The position numbers were made by a program, and so were the translations under genes. This document shows positions 1 through 7,398 of a stretch of DNA of 12,249 nucleotides, piece after piece. Every line of letters begins with the position of its first letter. The first letter of the stretch is position 1. This DNA comes from an uncultured Porphyromonadaceae bacterium (GTDB lineage Bacteria > Bacteroidota > Bacteroidia > Bacteroidales > Muribaculaceae): assembly GCA_947166165.1 (NCBI GenBank), contig CAMVDK010000075.1:1-12249 (forward strand), given 5' to 3'. The notes under the pieces were generated by a model. That model was not told where the DNA came from. It saw only the letters and a program-made list of their open reading frames with translations, and ran no database searches.

Positions 1-437
1 TCGTAGTCGGCGGGGGCGTTGCGGTGGGCGGTGTCGCGCTGCACACGGTAGGTGATCGTGTTGTTCATGTAGCCACGGTTGCGCAGGGCGGCGTGCAGCT
101 GATGGGTGCTCGACTCGGTGAGCGCCGAGTCGTAGATCACCGGCGGGGTGCCTATGCGGCGTATCCACCGGTTGAGCCACTTCGTGGAGTCGCGGCCACT
201 CATGTTGTAGAGCGCCAGCTGCAGCTTCAGGCCGCCAAGCACCTTGTGGTTCTCGGTCTGGCGCAGATAGTTCATCAGGTCGGCGGTGGGGATGCTTCGT
301 GCCGAGTCGGTCACGTTGATGCGCACGCGGTCGAGCAGCAGTTTGCCGGCTGGCACGTGGCGCGTGCTGCTGCATGCCGCGGCGGCCAGCAGCAGCACTA
401 CGGCGACGGCCCAGCGCGCGGCGGGCTTCCGGAACAT
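1..437 (-). CDS. tamL: TamL-like outer-membrane lipoprotein (TamA/BamA superfamily), N-terminal part
   Basis: Only the first ~145 codons are present; the gene continues past the left edge. From the ATG at 437 the protein begins with a basic stretch (MFRKPAARW), a hydrophobic run and a lipobox ending AAAAC, followed by SSTRHVPAGKLLLDRVRI. This is a lipoprotein signal leading straight into a POTRA-type region. Further on, NYLRQTENHKVLGGLKL, SGRDSTKWLNRWIRRIG and PPVIYDSALTESSTHQL match the N-terminal pattern I know from Bacteroidota TamA/BamA-family lipoproteins. TamL is the lipidated TamA relative in this phylum, thought to act with TamB in outer-membrane assembly. The whole barrel lies outside the window. 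In-frame ATGs also exist at 518, 503 and 476; 437 gives the best lipoprotein signal, but 518 lies only 31 bp after the TPR stop. It is last in a same-strand run after kdsA and the TPR gene. TamL versus another BamA paralogue cannot be settled from this part. Confidence 0.8.
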   Translation of the reverse strand, partial: MFRKPAARWAVAVVLLLAAAACSSTRHVPAGKLLLDRVRINVTDSARSIPTADLMNYLRQTENHKVLGGLKLQLALYNMSGRDSTKWLNRWIRRIGTPPVIYDSALTESSTHQLHAALRNRGYMNNTITYRVQRDTAHRNAPADY

Positions 438-549
438 CGACGGCGAAAATGCCGCAATGCGCAGCCACCCGACCATCGTGCTGGTCGCAGTCGCACTGCG
501 CATTGCCTTGTGGTTCATTACCGTTGCTTTGTTCTGTGGTGCGGTCGCG

Positions 550-2190
550 TCAGCGGCGCTCCTGGAAGTTCTCTTGATTCTGCTCGAGGATGGTGGCAAA
601 CTCCGGATAGCGGCGCACGAGTTTGAGGTTGATGTAGGGGTTCTCGTTCACCTTCATCTCATAGAGGCTGCCATAGCCGTTGGCCAGTGCGCTGCGCAGG
701 TAATCGAGAGCGGCCGTCTTGTCGCCCTTGTCGTAGTCGCCTATGCAGCTCATCAGCGCCGAGGCGTAGAAGTAGGTCTCGCCACCGGGCAGTATGCCGT
801 CGGCAATCACCTTCTTGGCCCACTCGCGGGCCTCGTCGTCGCGGCCGAGCTCGTGCAGCGCGAAGCCGGCGCAATTATTCAGTGCCTCGCCAAGCACGGC
901 CACTTGGTCGAAGTCGGTCCTGGCCCCTTCGGGGTTGTTGAGCCGGTACTTGTTGATCCAGCCACGCAGCAGGAGCGCCTCGGCGTCCTTCGGGTAGGTG
1001 GCGAGCACGGTGCTCACACACTCGAGTGCCTCGGTGTCGCGGCGCTTTTCGAGCAGCAGTCGCGACTTGGCGAGCAGCACGGCAGCCGAGTTGGGGTCCA
1101 CGCCCAGGGCCTCGTCGAGCACGGCCAGGGCGGCGTCGATGTTGTTGCCCATGCCGCGGTGCCTGACGGCCACGGCCTTGGTCACATAGTAGTCCATCTC
1201 GGCGGGACTCATCGCGATGGCCTTGTTCACGTTGTTGAGCGCGTCGTCCCACTGGCAGAGCTCGGCTTGGCATTTGGCGGCATAGTAGTAGATGCTGTGG
1301 TAATCGTAGAGGTTGTTCACGATGATGGCCTTCAAGTCGCGCAACGCCTGCCCGTAGTGATAGTGGCGCATGGCAATCATGGCGCGCACATAGTAGAACA
1401 TGCCCACGCGCGGGGCCTTGTCGTAGCTGTTGGCCAGGGCGGTCATCACGGCGTCGTACTGCGTGTCGCTCATGGCAAACAGCGCGTTGAACGCCTTGCC
1501 GCTGTCGCTGCCCACGCTCAGGGCCGAAATCAGGTCCTGGGCGGCGGGCTCGTATTGCTGCATCATGTTCAGCACGTCGGCGCGGTTGATGTAGACCTGC
1601 GGCTCGGCGGTGAACAGCTGAACGGCGCGGTCGACATAGTTGGCGGCCTTCTCGAAGTTACCCCTCTTCACCTCCACCTTGGCCATGCCGTAGAGTGCGT
1701 CGTAGTTCATGGGCGAGTCGCGCAAGATGACCTGGAAGTTCTGCTCGGCCGACTCCAGGTCGCCCACCTTGTAGCTCACCTTCGCCATCAGGTCGGTGAG
1801 GGCCAGCGAGTTGGGGTTGATTTTCGCCGCCTCTTGCAGGCTGTTGATTTCCTGCTGGTAGTCGCCCTTCACGTCGTAGAGCTGGGCAAGGAGCAAGTAG
1901 CTGTCGAAGCGCAGCTCCTTCTCCTTGTTGGGAATGGCTGCAATCACGAGCTTGGCGTCGTCGATGGCCTTGTCGTACTCGCCGTTGAAGTACAGCTGGT
2001 TGGCCCGGGCGAAGCGTGTGTTGTAGTCGCTCGGGTCTTTGTCCAAGGCATTGTTGTAGACACCCATCACGGCCTCGTTGATGCGCTGCCGCAGACGCAT
2101 GTCTTCGTCGGTCATCTGCGCGCTCAGCACTTGAGGGGCAAGCAGAAGCAGCAGCATGGCCACGCACTTGATGATGTAGATTTTCTTCAT
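550..2190 (-). CDS. Secreted tetratricopeptide-repeat (TPR) protein, 546 aa
   Basis: Residues 1-24 form a Sec signal peptide (MKKIYIIKCVAM, a leucine run, then APQVLSA before QMTDED), so the protein is predicted to be periplasmic or outer-membrane associated. Most of the remainder is TPR-like helical hairpins of about 34 residues, visible near residues 57-90, 98-130, 165-196, 264-295, 299-330, 334-366, 370-400 and 404-435. Recurrent signatures are NGEYDKAIDDAK, RGNFEKAANYVDRAV, YGQALRDLKAI and WDDALNNVNKAI. The last ~45 residues (GYGSLYEMKVNENPYINLKL) are typical of the end of Bacteroidota TPR proteins. No catalytic domain is seen, so a scaffold or assembly role is the most that can be inferred. 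The start codon overlaps the kdsA stop (ATGA), implying translational coupling, and the tamL-like gene follows. The position suggests a link to envelope biogenesis, but this is inference. Confidence 0.9.
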   Translation of the reverse strand: MKKIYIIKCVAMLLLLLAPQVLSAQMTDEDMRLRQRINEAVMGVYNNALDKDPSDYNTRFARANQLYFNGEYDKAIDDAKLVIAAIPNKEKELRFDSYLLLAQLYDVKGDYQQEINSLQEAAKINPNSLALTDLMAKVSYKVGDLESAEQNFQVILRDSPMNYDALYGMAKVEVKRGNFEKAANYVDRAVQLFTAEPQVYINRADVLNMMQQYEPAAQDLISALSVGSDSGKAFNALFAMSDTQYDAVMTALANSYDKAPRVGMFYYVRAMIAMRHYHYGQALRDLKAIIVNNLYDYHSIYYYAAKCQAELCQWDDALNNVNKAIAMSPAEMDYYVTKAVAVRHRGMGNNIDAALAVLDEALGVDPNSAAVLLAKSRLLLEKRRDTEALECVSTVLATYPKDAEALLLRGWINKYRLNNPEGARTDFDQVAVLGEALNNCAGFALHELGRDDEAREWAKKVIADGILPGGETYFYASALMSCIGDYDKGDKTAALDYLRSALANGYGSLYEMKVNENPYINLKLVRRYPEFATILEQNQENFQERR

Positions 2191-3008
2191 ATCTTGTCTA
2201 TTTTATTAATTGTCGTTTTCAGTTCGCTCAGTCGTTCGAGCAGGCCTTCCACCAGGTCGAGCCGGAGCATGTTGGCCCCGTCGCTTTTGGCCTGTGCGGG
2301 GAAGGGGTGGGTCTCCATGAAGATGCCGTCGGCGCCCGCTGCGATGGCGGCGCGGGCGATGAGCTCGATGAACTCGGGCTTGCCGCCCGTCACTCCGGCC
2401 GTCTGGTTGGGCTGCTGGAGCGAGTGGGTGATGTCCATGATCACCGGGGCAAAGCGCTTCATCACCTGTATGCCGCGGTAGTCCACCACCAGGTCTTGAT
2501 AGCCGAAGGTGGTGCCACGCTCGGTGACGGCCACCTGGCTGCCGCCGGCGTCAATCACCTTTTGCACGGCGTGCTGCATGGCCTCGGGCGAGAGGAACTG
2601 CCCTTTCTTGATGTTGACCATGCGGCCGGTGCGCGCTGCGGCTACCAGCAGGTCGGTCTGCCGGCACAGGAAGGCCGGAATCTGGAGCATGTCCACATAT
2701 TCGGCTGCCAGGGCCGCCTCTTGGGGCGTGTGGATATCGGTCACCACAGGCACGCCGAATGTCTGGCCCACTTTGCGCAGAATGCCCAGGGCTTTCGTGT
2801 CGCCGATGCCTGTGAACGAGTCAAGCCGCGAGCGGTTGGCCTTGCGGTAACTGCCCTTGAACACGTAGGGTATGCCTAAACGCTGTGCGACACCGCACAC
2901 GCGCTCGGCAATGTGCAGTGCCATCTCCTCGCCCTCGATCACGCAGGGGCCGGCCAGCAGAAAGAATTGCCCGCCAGGGGCTTTGGTGAGTCGTTCTATC
3001 AGGTTCAT
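2187..3008 (-). CDS. kdsA: 3-deoxy-8-phosphooctulonate (Kdo-8-P) synthase, 273 aa
   Basis: Cytosolic enzyme condensing phosphoenolpyruvate with arabinose-5-phosphate to Kdo-8-phosphate, the precursor of the lipid A-linked inner-core sugar. Family motifs run the full length: FFLLAGPCVIEG (16-26), FKGSYRKANRSRLDSF (50-65), VVTDIHTPQEA (88-98), KKGQFLSPEAM (134-144), ERGTTFGY (163-170), MDITHSLQQP (191-200), METHPFP (231-237) and SDGANML (242-248). Cys22, His195, Glu232 and Asp243 fit the four metal ligands of the metal-dependent class (Aquifex type); E. coli-type metal-free enzymes have Asn in place of the Cys. Length is close to the usual ~280. It overlaps rsmE upstream and the TPR gene downstream by 4 nt each (ATGA), so it sits inside one translationally coupled unit. 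Confidence 0.97.
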   Translation of the reverse strand: MNLIERLTKAPGGQFFLLAGPCVIEGEEMALHIAERVCGVAQRLGIPYVFKGSYRKANRSRLDSFTGIGDTKALGILRKVGQTFGVPVVTDIHTPQEAALAAEYVDMLQIPAFLCRQTDLLVAAARTGRMVNIKKGQFLSPEAMQHAVQKVIDAGGSQVAVTERGTTFGYQDLVVDYRGIQVMKRFAPVIMDITHSLQQPNQTAGVTGGKPEFIELIARAAIAAGADGIFMETHPFPAQAKSDGANMLRLDLVEGLLERLSELKTTINKIDKI

Positions 3009-3739
3009 TGCTCTTTTTCGTTAATCTCGTCCACCACATGAATCGTGGCGCAGGCCACCGTGGCGGCCGTCTCGGTGCGCAACCGGCTCTCGCCCAGCGA
3101 CACCGGCACGCAGCCGACACCGATGGCAGCCTCCACCTCGTCGGGGCTGAAGTCGCCCTCGGGGCCGATGAGCACCATCACATCGCGCCCGCCGGTATAA
3201 CTTCGCGCGAGCCGCTGCCGCCGTTCGCGGGGCAGCTCGGCATCGCAGTAGGCTATGTAGCGCTCGCCGCTCCACGGCTCGGCCAGCAGGGCTGACAGCG
3301 GTGTCAGCTCCGCCACCTGGGGCAGCGTGGCTTTGAGCGACTGCTTCATCGCCGCCACAGCTATCTTGCGCAGGCGCTCGCTCTTGAGCTCGGTGCGCTC
3401 GCTGTTGCGGCAGCGCAGCGGCACGATGCGGTCCACGCCCATCTCCACGCACTTCTCCACCATCCACTCCATGCGGTCGAGGTGCTTGGTGGGAGCCACG
3501 GCCAGCACCAGTTGGTGTCCCCAACCGGGCTGCTCGACGCGCTTATTCACTATCTCCACGCCGCAACGCTTGGCATGCGCCAGCACGATGCGGCACTCAT
3601 ACACGCCGCCACGGCCGTCGACCACCTCCACCACATCGCCCTCGCTCATGCGGAGCACGCGCACGCAGTGACGCGACTCCTCTTCGGAGAGCGCCAGCGT
3701 GGTGCTGATGTCGGGGCAGTAGAAGCGGTTCATGGCCAT
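3005..3739 (-). CDS. rsmE: 16S rRNA (uracil1498-N3)-methyltransferase, 244 aa
   Basis: SPOUT-class, SAM-dependent methylation of U1498 in 16S rRNA. The N-terminal PUA-like part contains HCVRVLRMSEGDVVEVVDG (24-42). The linker motif KCVEMGVDRIVPLRCRNSER (96-115) and QSLKATLPQV (133-142) precede the knotted C-terminal SAM site, seen as LIGPEGDFSPDEVE (190-203) and SLGESRLRTETAA (214-226). Length matches the family (~240). There are two possible starts, ATG 3739 (MAMNRFY) and ATG 3733 (MNRFYCPDIS); the shorter looks more like relatives, and the longer is listed only because it is the full ORF. It begins 4 bp after the transporter stop and its own stop overlaps the kdsA start (ATGA). Pairing with kdsA appears to be operon packing rather than shared function. 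Confidence 0.95.
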   Translation of the reverse strand: MAMNRFYCPDISTTLALSEEESRHCVRVLRMSEGDVVEVVDGRGGVYECRIVLAHAKRCGVEIVNKRVEQPGWGHQLVLAVAPTKHLDRMEWMVEKCVEMGVDRIVPLRCRNSERTELKSERLRKIAVAAMKQSLKATLPQVAELTPLSALLAEPWSGERYIAYCDAELPRERRQRLARSYTGGRDVMVLIGPEGDFSPDEVEAAIGVGCVPVSLGESRLRTETAATVACATIHVVDEINEKEQ

Positions 3740-3743
3740 GCGG

Positions 3744-5072
3744 TTATGCTTTCTCGGGTTCGTGCTTGTACTGGAACAGGAACATGAACGCCACGGCCAC
3801 CGCCAGCGCGAAGCCGGCGAAGATGAACCATGCCGACTGCCAGTCGCCCATCAGGTAGCCGGCGTCGTTCCACTGGCAGAAGTGCTTGATCACCTCGCCA
3901 GCGGCCAGTGTACCTATCGTGGCGCCAAGGCCGTTGGTCATGAGCATGAACAAGCCCTGGGCCGACGCCTTGATGTCGGGGTCGCACTCCTTGTCGACAA
4001 ACAGGCCGCCCGACACATTGAAGAAGTCGAAGGCCACGCCATACACCACACACGACAGGATGAACAGTATCACGCCCGGCATGGCCGGATTGCCCAAGCC
4101 GAAGAAGCCAAAGCGGAACACCCAGGCAAACATGGCGATGAGCATCACCACCTTGATGCCGTAGCGCTTCAGGAAGAAGGGGATGAGCAGGATGCACAGC
4201 GCCTCGGCAATCTGCGAGAGCGAGATGAGCATCGTGGCGTTGTTGGCGCCAAACGAGTTGGCCATCGCCGCGTCGGGGCTGCCCTTGAAGCTCGTCAGGA
4301 ACGGCGTGGCATAGCCGTTGGTCACCTGCAGCGACATGCCCAGCAGGGCCGAGAAGATGAAGAACAGAGCCATCTTCTTGGTCTTGAAGAGCTTGAAGGC
4401 GTCGAGGCCGAACGTCGAGGCCAGCGACTGCGCGGGCTTGGGCGTGAGCTTGCACTGCGGCAGAGTGAAGCAGTAGCAGAACAGCACCACGCTCAGCAGG
4501 CCCGACACCAAAAACTGCATGTGGGTATACTGGAATTTATTGGCATTCTCGGCCAGGGTGAACGAGAACGAGCCGCCGTCGATGGTGGCGCAGTTCACAA
4601 ACCACATCGTGGCGATGAAGCCCACCGTGCCGAACACGCGGATGGGCGGGAAGTCCTTCACCGTGTCCATGCCGTGATCCTTGAGGATGGTGAACGCCAC
4701 GGTGTTGCTCAACGCCAGCGTGGGCATGTAGAAGGCCACGCTCAGCGTGTAGAGCGTCATGAAGGCCACCTTGTCGGGCAGCAGGCCTGCCGCCTCGGCG
4801 TTATGCCCCATGGCGAACAGCGAAATCATCGCCACTCCGGCCAGCAAATGGCAGATGCCCAGCAAGCGCTGCGGCTGCACCCACTTGTCGGCCACGATGC
4901 CCATGATGGTGGGCATGAATATCGACACGATGCCCTGTATGGCATAGAACCACGAAATCTCGCCGCCCATGCCCGCTTTTCCCAGATAATTGCCCATGCA
5001 GGTCAAGTAGGCTCCCCACACGGCAAACTCCAGGAAGTTCATCACTATCAAGCGAATTTTCAAGCTGTTCAT
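3744..5072 (-). CDS. nupG: NupG-like nucleoside:H+ symporter (MFS), 442 aa
   Basis: Integral inner-membrane transporter with about 12 hydrophobic segments and no signal peptide. The N-terminus, KIRLIVMNFLEFAVWGAYLT (5-24), followed by GMGGEISWFYAIQGIVSIFM, matches the nucleoside:H+ symporter branch of the major facilitator superfamily (NupG/XapB), in which a conserved Phe/Trp-rich first helix is typical. Other helical stretches include the one ending MISLFAMGHNAEA, one around FIFSALLGMSLQVTNGYATP, and the last one around AWFIFAGFALAVAVAFMFLF. Length is about normal (~420). Substrate (nucleoside or xanthosine) is inferred from family only. A good -7 box lies in the 78-bp gap upstream, so it can be transcribed apart from the nuclease gene before it; rsmE follows 4 bp later. 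Confidence 0.88.
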   Translation of the reverse strand: MNSLKIRLIVMNFLEFAVWGAYLTCMGNYLGKAGMGGEISWFYAIQGIVSIFMPTIMGIVADKWVQPQRLLGICHLLAGVAMISLFAMGHNAEAAGLLPDKVAFMTLYTLSVAFYMPTLALSNTVAFTILKDHGMDTVKDFPPIRVFGTVGFIATMWFVNCATIDGGSFSFTLAENANKFQYTHMQFLVSGLLSVVLFCYCFTLPQCKLTPKPAQSLASTFGLDAFKLFKTKKMALFFIFSALLGMSLQVTNGYATPFLTSFKGSPDAAMANSFGANNATMLISLSQIAEALCILLIPFFLKRYGIKVVMLIAMFAWVFRFGFFGLGNPAMPGVILFILSCVVYGVAFDFFNVSGGLFVDKECDPDIKASAQGLFMLMTNGLGATIGTLAAGEVIKHFCQWNDAGYLMGDWQSAWFIFAGFALAVAVAFMFLFQYKHEPEKA

Positions 5073-5127
5073 ATCACTCGAATTTATTTTTATTCACGTT
5101 TTGCATACAATAATCGCAATTTCGCGA

Positions 5128-5135
5128 CAAAGTTA
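5128..5135 (-). promoter_or_regulatory. Promoter -7 box for the nucleoside transporter
   Basis: On the minus strand this reads TAACTTTG, a full match to the Bacteroidota housekeeping -7 element TAnnTTTG. The expected transcription start is about 4 nt downstream, giving a leader of roughly 50 nt before the ATG at 5072. No clear TTTG -33 box is found 19-21 nt upstream, which lowers confidence. The site lies just 15 bp beyond the stop of the DUF151 gene. Confidence 0.5.
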
Positions 5136-5150
5136 GCAATTTTCTCGTTA

Positions 5151-5717
5151 CTATGCCATTTTTGAGGCGATTATTTTTTGAATCTTGGCCGCGACCTCGT
5201 ATTCTTCGCCCTCCACAGCCTTGTCGAGCAGCGCCTTCAGGCGGTCGACGGGCATGTCGTCGAGCGACGTTGGCTGCTCGCTGCGCACCGGCTCGCCGGT
5301 CTCGCTGGGCACATATCCCGCGCGCGCCATGATGTCGGCCGAGGTGTAGATGGCGGCTCCGGCCCGCAGCGCGATGGCCACGCCGTCGCTCGGACGGCAC
5401 TCCATGTCGAGCTCCGTCTCGCGGCTCTGCAGATGCAGGTGCGCATAGAACACGCCGTCGGCAAAGTCGTAGATTTCCACACACTCGGGCATGATGCCGA
5501 ATGCGTGAAACAGGCTTGTGAACAGGTCGTGGGTCCCCGGCCGGGGCAGCATCACGCCCTCCAGCCTCACGGCTATGGCCTGCGCCTCGGCCATGCCCAC
5601 CACCAGCGGCAGGATGCGCTCGCCGGTCTTCTCCTTGAGCAGCAGCGCGAAGGCATTGTGCTCATAGGCCTTGCGCGTCACGCCAAGCACTTCGAGTTCC
5701 ACTCTATCTTTCATCAT
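5151..5717 (-). CDS. Bifunctional nuclease family protein (DUF151) with C-terminal UVR motif, 188 aa
   Basis: The N-terminal ~135 residues are a DUF151/BFN domain: VELEVLGVTRKAYEHNAFAL (6-25), RILPLVVGMAEAQAIAVRLE (34-53) and the signature RPSDGVAIALRAGAAIY (108-124). Plant and bacterial members have been reported to have DNase/RNase activity, but the physiological role in Bacteroidota is unknown. Residues ~157-187 (RLKALLDKAVEGEEYEVAAK) fit a UvrB/UvrC-type UVR helical hairpin, a common C-terminal partner in this phylum. It is cytosolic, with no signal peptide. The start could be the first or second Met (MMKDR). It lies 56 bp after mnmA and ahead of the nucleoside transporter; nuclease next to nucleoside uptake suggests nucleic-acid salvage, which is inference. 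Confidence 0.9.
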   Translation of the reverse strand: MMKDRVELEVLGVTRKAYEHNAFALLLKEKTGERILPLVVGMAEAQAIAVRLEGVMLPRPGTHDLFTSLFHAFGIMPECVEIYDFADGVFYAHLHLQSRETELDMECRPSDGVAIALRAGAAIYTSADIMARAGYVPSETGEPVRSEQPTSLDDMPVDRLKALLDKAVEGEEYEVAAKIQKIIASKMA

Positions 5718-5773
5718 ATCAGCACTTCACAATAAGTTGTCGGTTGGTTGATTACATATATCGGGCGGCTGGC

Positions 5774-6844
5774 TCAGTGGTCGCCCACAATCACTCCGCT
5801 GCCATAGCACAGGTGTCCATGCTCGTCGTAAATCACCGCATACTGCCCGGGCGCGATGCCCTGCACGTCGCGGTCGCTCTCCACCACCCACTCGTCGCCG
5901 TCCACATGGGTGAACTGCGCCGGCATCAGCACCGGTGAGTGGCGGTTCTTGAACGTGATGCGCACCGGCCCCCGGGCTCCCGCCCAGGGATTGCCGCTGA
6001 TGAAGTGCATCTCGGCCAGCCGCAGCACTCGCCCGTACTGGCGTTCGGTGCCGTAGCCGCCCGACACGTAGATCACATTGTCGGCCACGTTCTTCTTCAC
6101 CACATACCACGGCCCGCCGCTCAGGCCCAGGCCCTTGCGCTGGCCGATGGTGTGGAACCAATAGCCCCGGTGCTCGCCCAGCTTGCGGCCGGTGGCGATG
6201 TCGACAATCGGCCCCGGCCGCTCGCCCAGGTGGCGGCGGATGAAGTCGTTGTAGTCGATCTGCCCCAAGAAACAGATGCCCTGGCTGTCCTTGCGGGTGG
6301 CATTGGGCATGTGCGCCTCGGCGGCGATGCGCCGCACCTCGTCCTTGGGCAGGTCGCCAATGGGGAACATCAGGTGTGCCAGTTGCTCGCCGGTGATCTG
6401 GGCCAGGAAATCGGTCTGGTCCTTCACCGCATCCACGGCCGTGGCCAGATACTTCACGCCGTCCACCACGTCGGTGGTGGCATAGTGCCCCGTGGCCGTC
6501 ATCTCGAAGTCCCTGCCCCAGCGCTCCTCGAAGTAGCCGAATTTGATCATCCGGTTGCACATCATGTCGGGGTTAGGGGTCAGGCCGGCCTTCACCGTGC
6601 GCAGGGCGTAGGCCATCACGTTGTCCCAATACTCCTCGTGGAGCGAAACCACGTCGAAGGGGAGCCCGTAATGCCGCGCGATGAGCGTGCACAGCTCGAT
6701 GTCCTCGTCGGCCGAGCAGTCGCCCTCGCCGTTATCCATACCGATGCGGATGTAGAACAGGTGCAAGTCCTTGCCCTGCTCCACCAGCCGGTGGACCGCC
6801 ACCGCGCTGTCCACCCCGCCCGAAATCAGCACTGCTATCGCCAT
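5774..6844 (-). CDS. mnmA: tRNA-specific 2-thiouridylase MnmA, 356 aa
   Basis: Catalyses 2-thiolation of U34 in tRNA-Lys, -Glu and -Gln using ATP and a sulfur carrier. The N-terminal ATP-pyrophosphatase loop is SGGVDSAVA (8-16). Both catalytic cysteines are present: Cys96 in TPNPDMMCNRMIKFGYF and Cys191 in RKDSQGICFLGQIDYNDF, which form the transient disulfide/persulfide in the family. Also seen are TATGHYA (117-123), the HTIGQRKGLGLSGGPWYV stretch (231-248), and a C-terminal beta-barrel with RGPVRITFKNRHSPV and APGQYAVIYDE. Length is typical (~360). Bacteroidota often carry more than one MnmA homologue, so this may not be the only copy. It sits 40 bp after the DoxX-like gene and 56 bp before the DUF151 gene, all on the same strand. 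Confidence 0.95.
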   Translation of the reverse strand: MAIAVLISGGVDSAVAVHRLVEQGKDLHLFYIRIGMDNGEGDCSADEDIELCTLIARHYGLPFDVVSLHEEYWDNVMAYALRTVKAGLTPNPDMMCNRMIKFGYFEERWGRDFEMTATGHYATTDVVDGVKYLATAVDAVKDQTDFLAQITGEQLAHLMFPIGDLPKDEVRRIAAEAHMPNATRKDSQGICFLGQIDYNDFIRRHLGERPGPIVDIATGRKLGEHRGYWFHTIGQRKGLGLSGGPWYVVKKNVADNVIYVSGGYGTERQYGRVLRLAEMHFISGNPWAGARGPVRITFKNRHSPVLMPAQFTHVDGDEWVVESDRDVQGIAPGQYAVIYDEHGHLCYGSGVIVGDH

Positions 6845-6884
6845 ATCGCCAATGTTTTTTCGTGTGTTCTGTCTTCTACCGCCG

Positions 6885-7361
6885 TCACGCCTTGTCGAGC
6901 ACCTCGTCGTCTTCGTTGCTGTCGATCAAGTGCAGGCCTATCAGGTAGTCGAGCGAGATTTTGCCCGGGCCTGCCAGCAGCAAGTACACAAACACGCCCA
7001 GAAACATCATCGGATAGCCGGGCTGGAAACTGAATATGCTCGCCGCATGGCCGGGGTCCTGCAGCAGCACCCACTCGGCGATGCACATGATCACGATGGG
7101 CGGGATGAGCGCCACGCGCATCAGCAGGCCCAGCATGATGCACACCGCGCACAGCGACTCCACAATGAGCAACGCGGTTGCCGAGACCTCGGGCGAGAGC
7201 CCCAGGAAACCGTCGAAGGCGGCTGGCGCCAGCTCGTCGACGTGAAGCAGCTGACGCACACACAGGTGCAGAAACATCACGCCCGTGAACGCACGCAGAA
7301 ACAATCGCGACAGATTGCTGTAGGTGTACCCAACATTGTAGAGGAATAATTTCTTGAGCAT
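6885..7361 (-). CDS. DoxX-like small membrane protein, 158 aa
   Basis: About four hydrophobic segments (roughly residues 18-38, 62-80, 82-99 and 116-133) with the DoxX-like layout: RLFLRAFTGVMFLHLCVRQL at the start, a paired helix region ALLIVESLCAVCIMLGLLMR, then PIVIMCIAEWVLL, PMMFLGVFVYLLLAGPGKIS and SLDYLIGLHL near the end. AGPGKISLDYL is a frequent DoxX ending. The C-terminal tail is acidic (DSNEDDEVLDKA). DoxX relatives are inner-membrane proteins tied to redox or respiratory functions in some bacteria, but no activity can be assigned here. It starts 37 bp after the DUF5106 gene, whose C-terminal part looks thioredoxin-like; that supports, but does not prove, a joint envelope redox role. 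Confidence 0.75.
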   Translation of the reverse strand: MLKKLFLYNVGYTYSNLSRLFLRAFTGVMFLHLCVRQLLHVDELAPAAFDGFLGLSPEVSATALLIVESLCAVCIMLGLLMRVALIPPIVIMCIAEWVLLQDPGHAASIFSFQPGYPMMFLGVFVYLLLAGPGKISLDYLIGLHLIDSNEDDEVLDKA

Positions 7362-7398
7362 AGTTGTTTAAAGGCTAAAATACTTGAATAAATACCGG

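Noticed and set aside
286..2481. 731-codon plus-strand ORF opposite the TPR and kdsA genes
   Set aside because: It is the antisense of clearly recognisable genes; its His/Val/Leu-rich, low-complexity translation is what GC-rich codons give when read backwards.
3732..5165. 477-codon plus-strand ORF opposite the transporter gene
   Set aside because: The minus strand encodes an unmistakable MFS transporter; the plus translation is His/Glu/Arg-rich antisense noise.
5939..7033. 364-codon plus-strand ORF opposite mnmA
   Set aside because: mnmA is certain on the minus strand; the plus reading has no domain and shows the same antisense composition.
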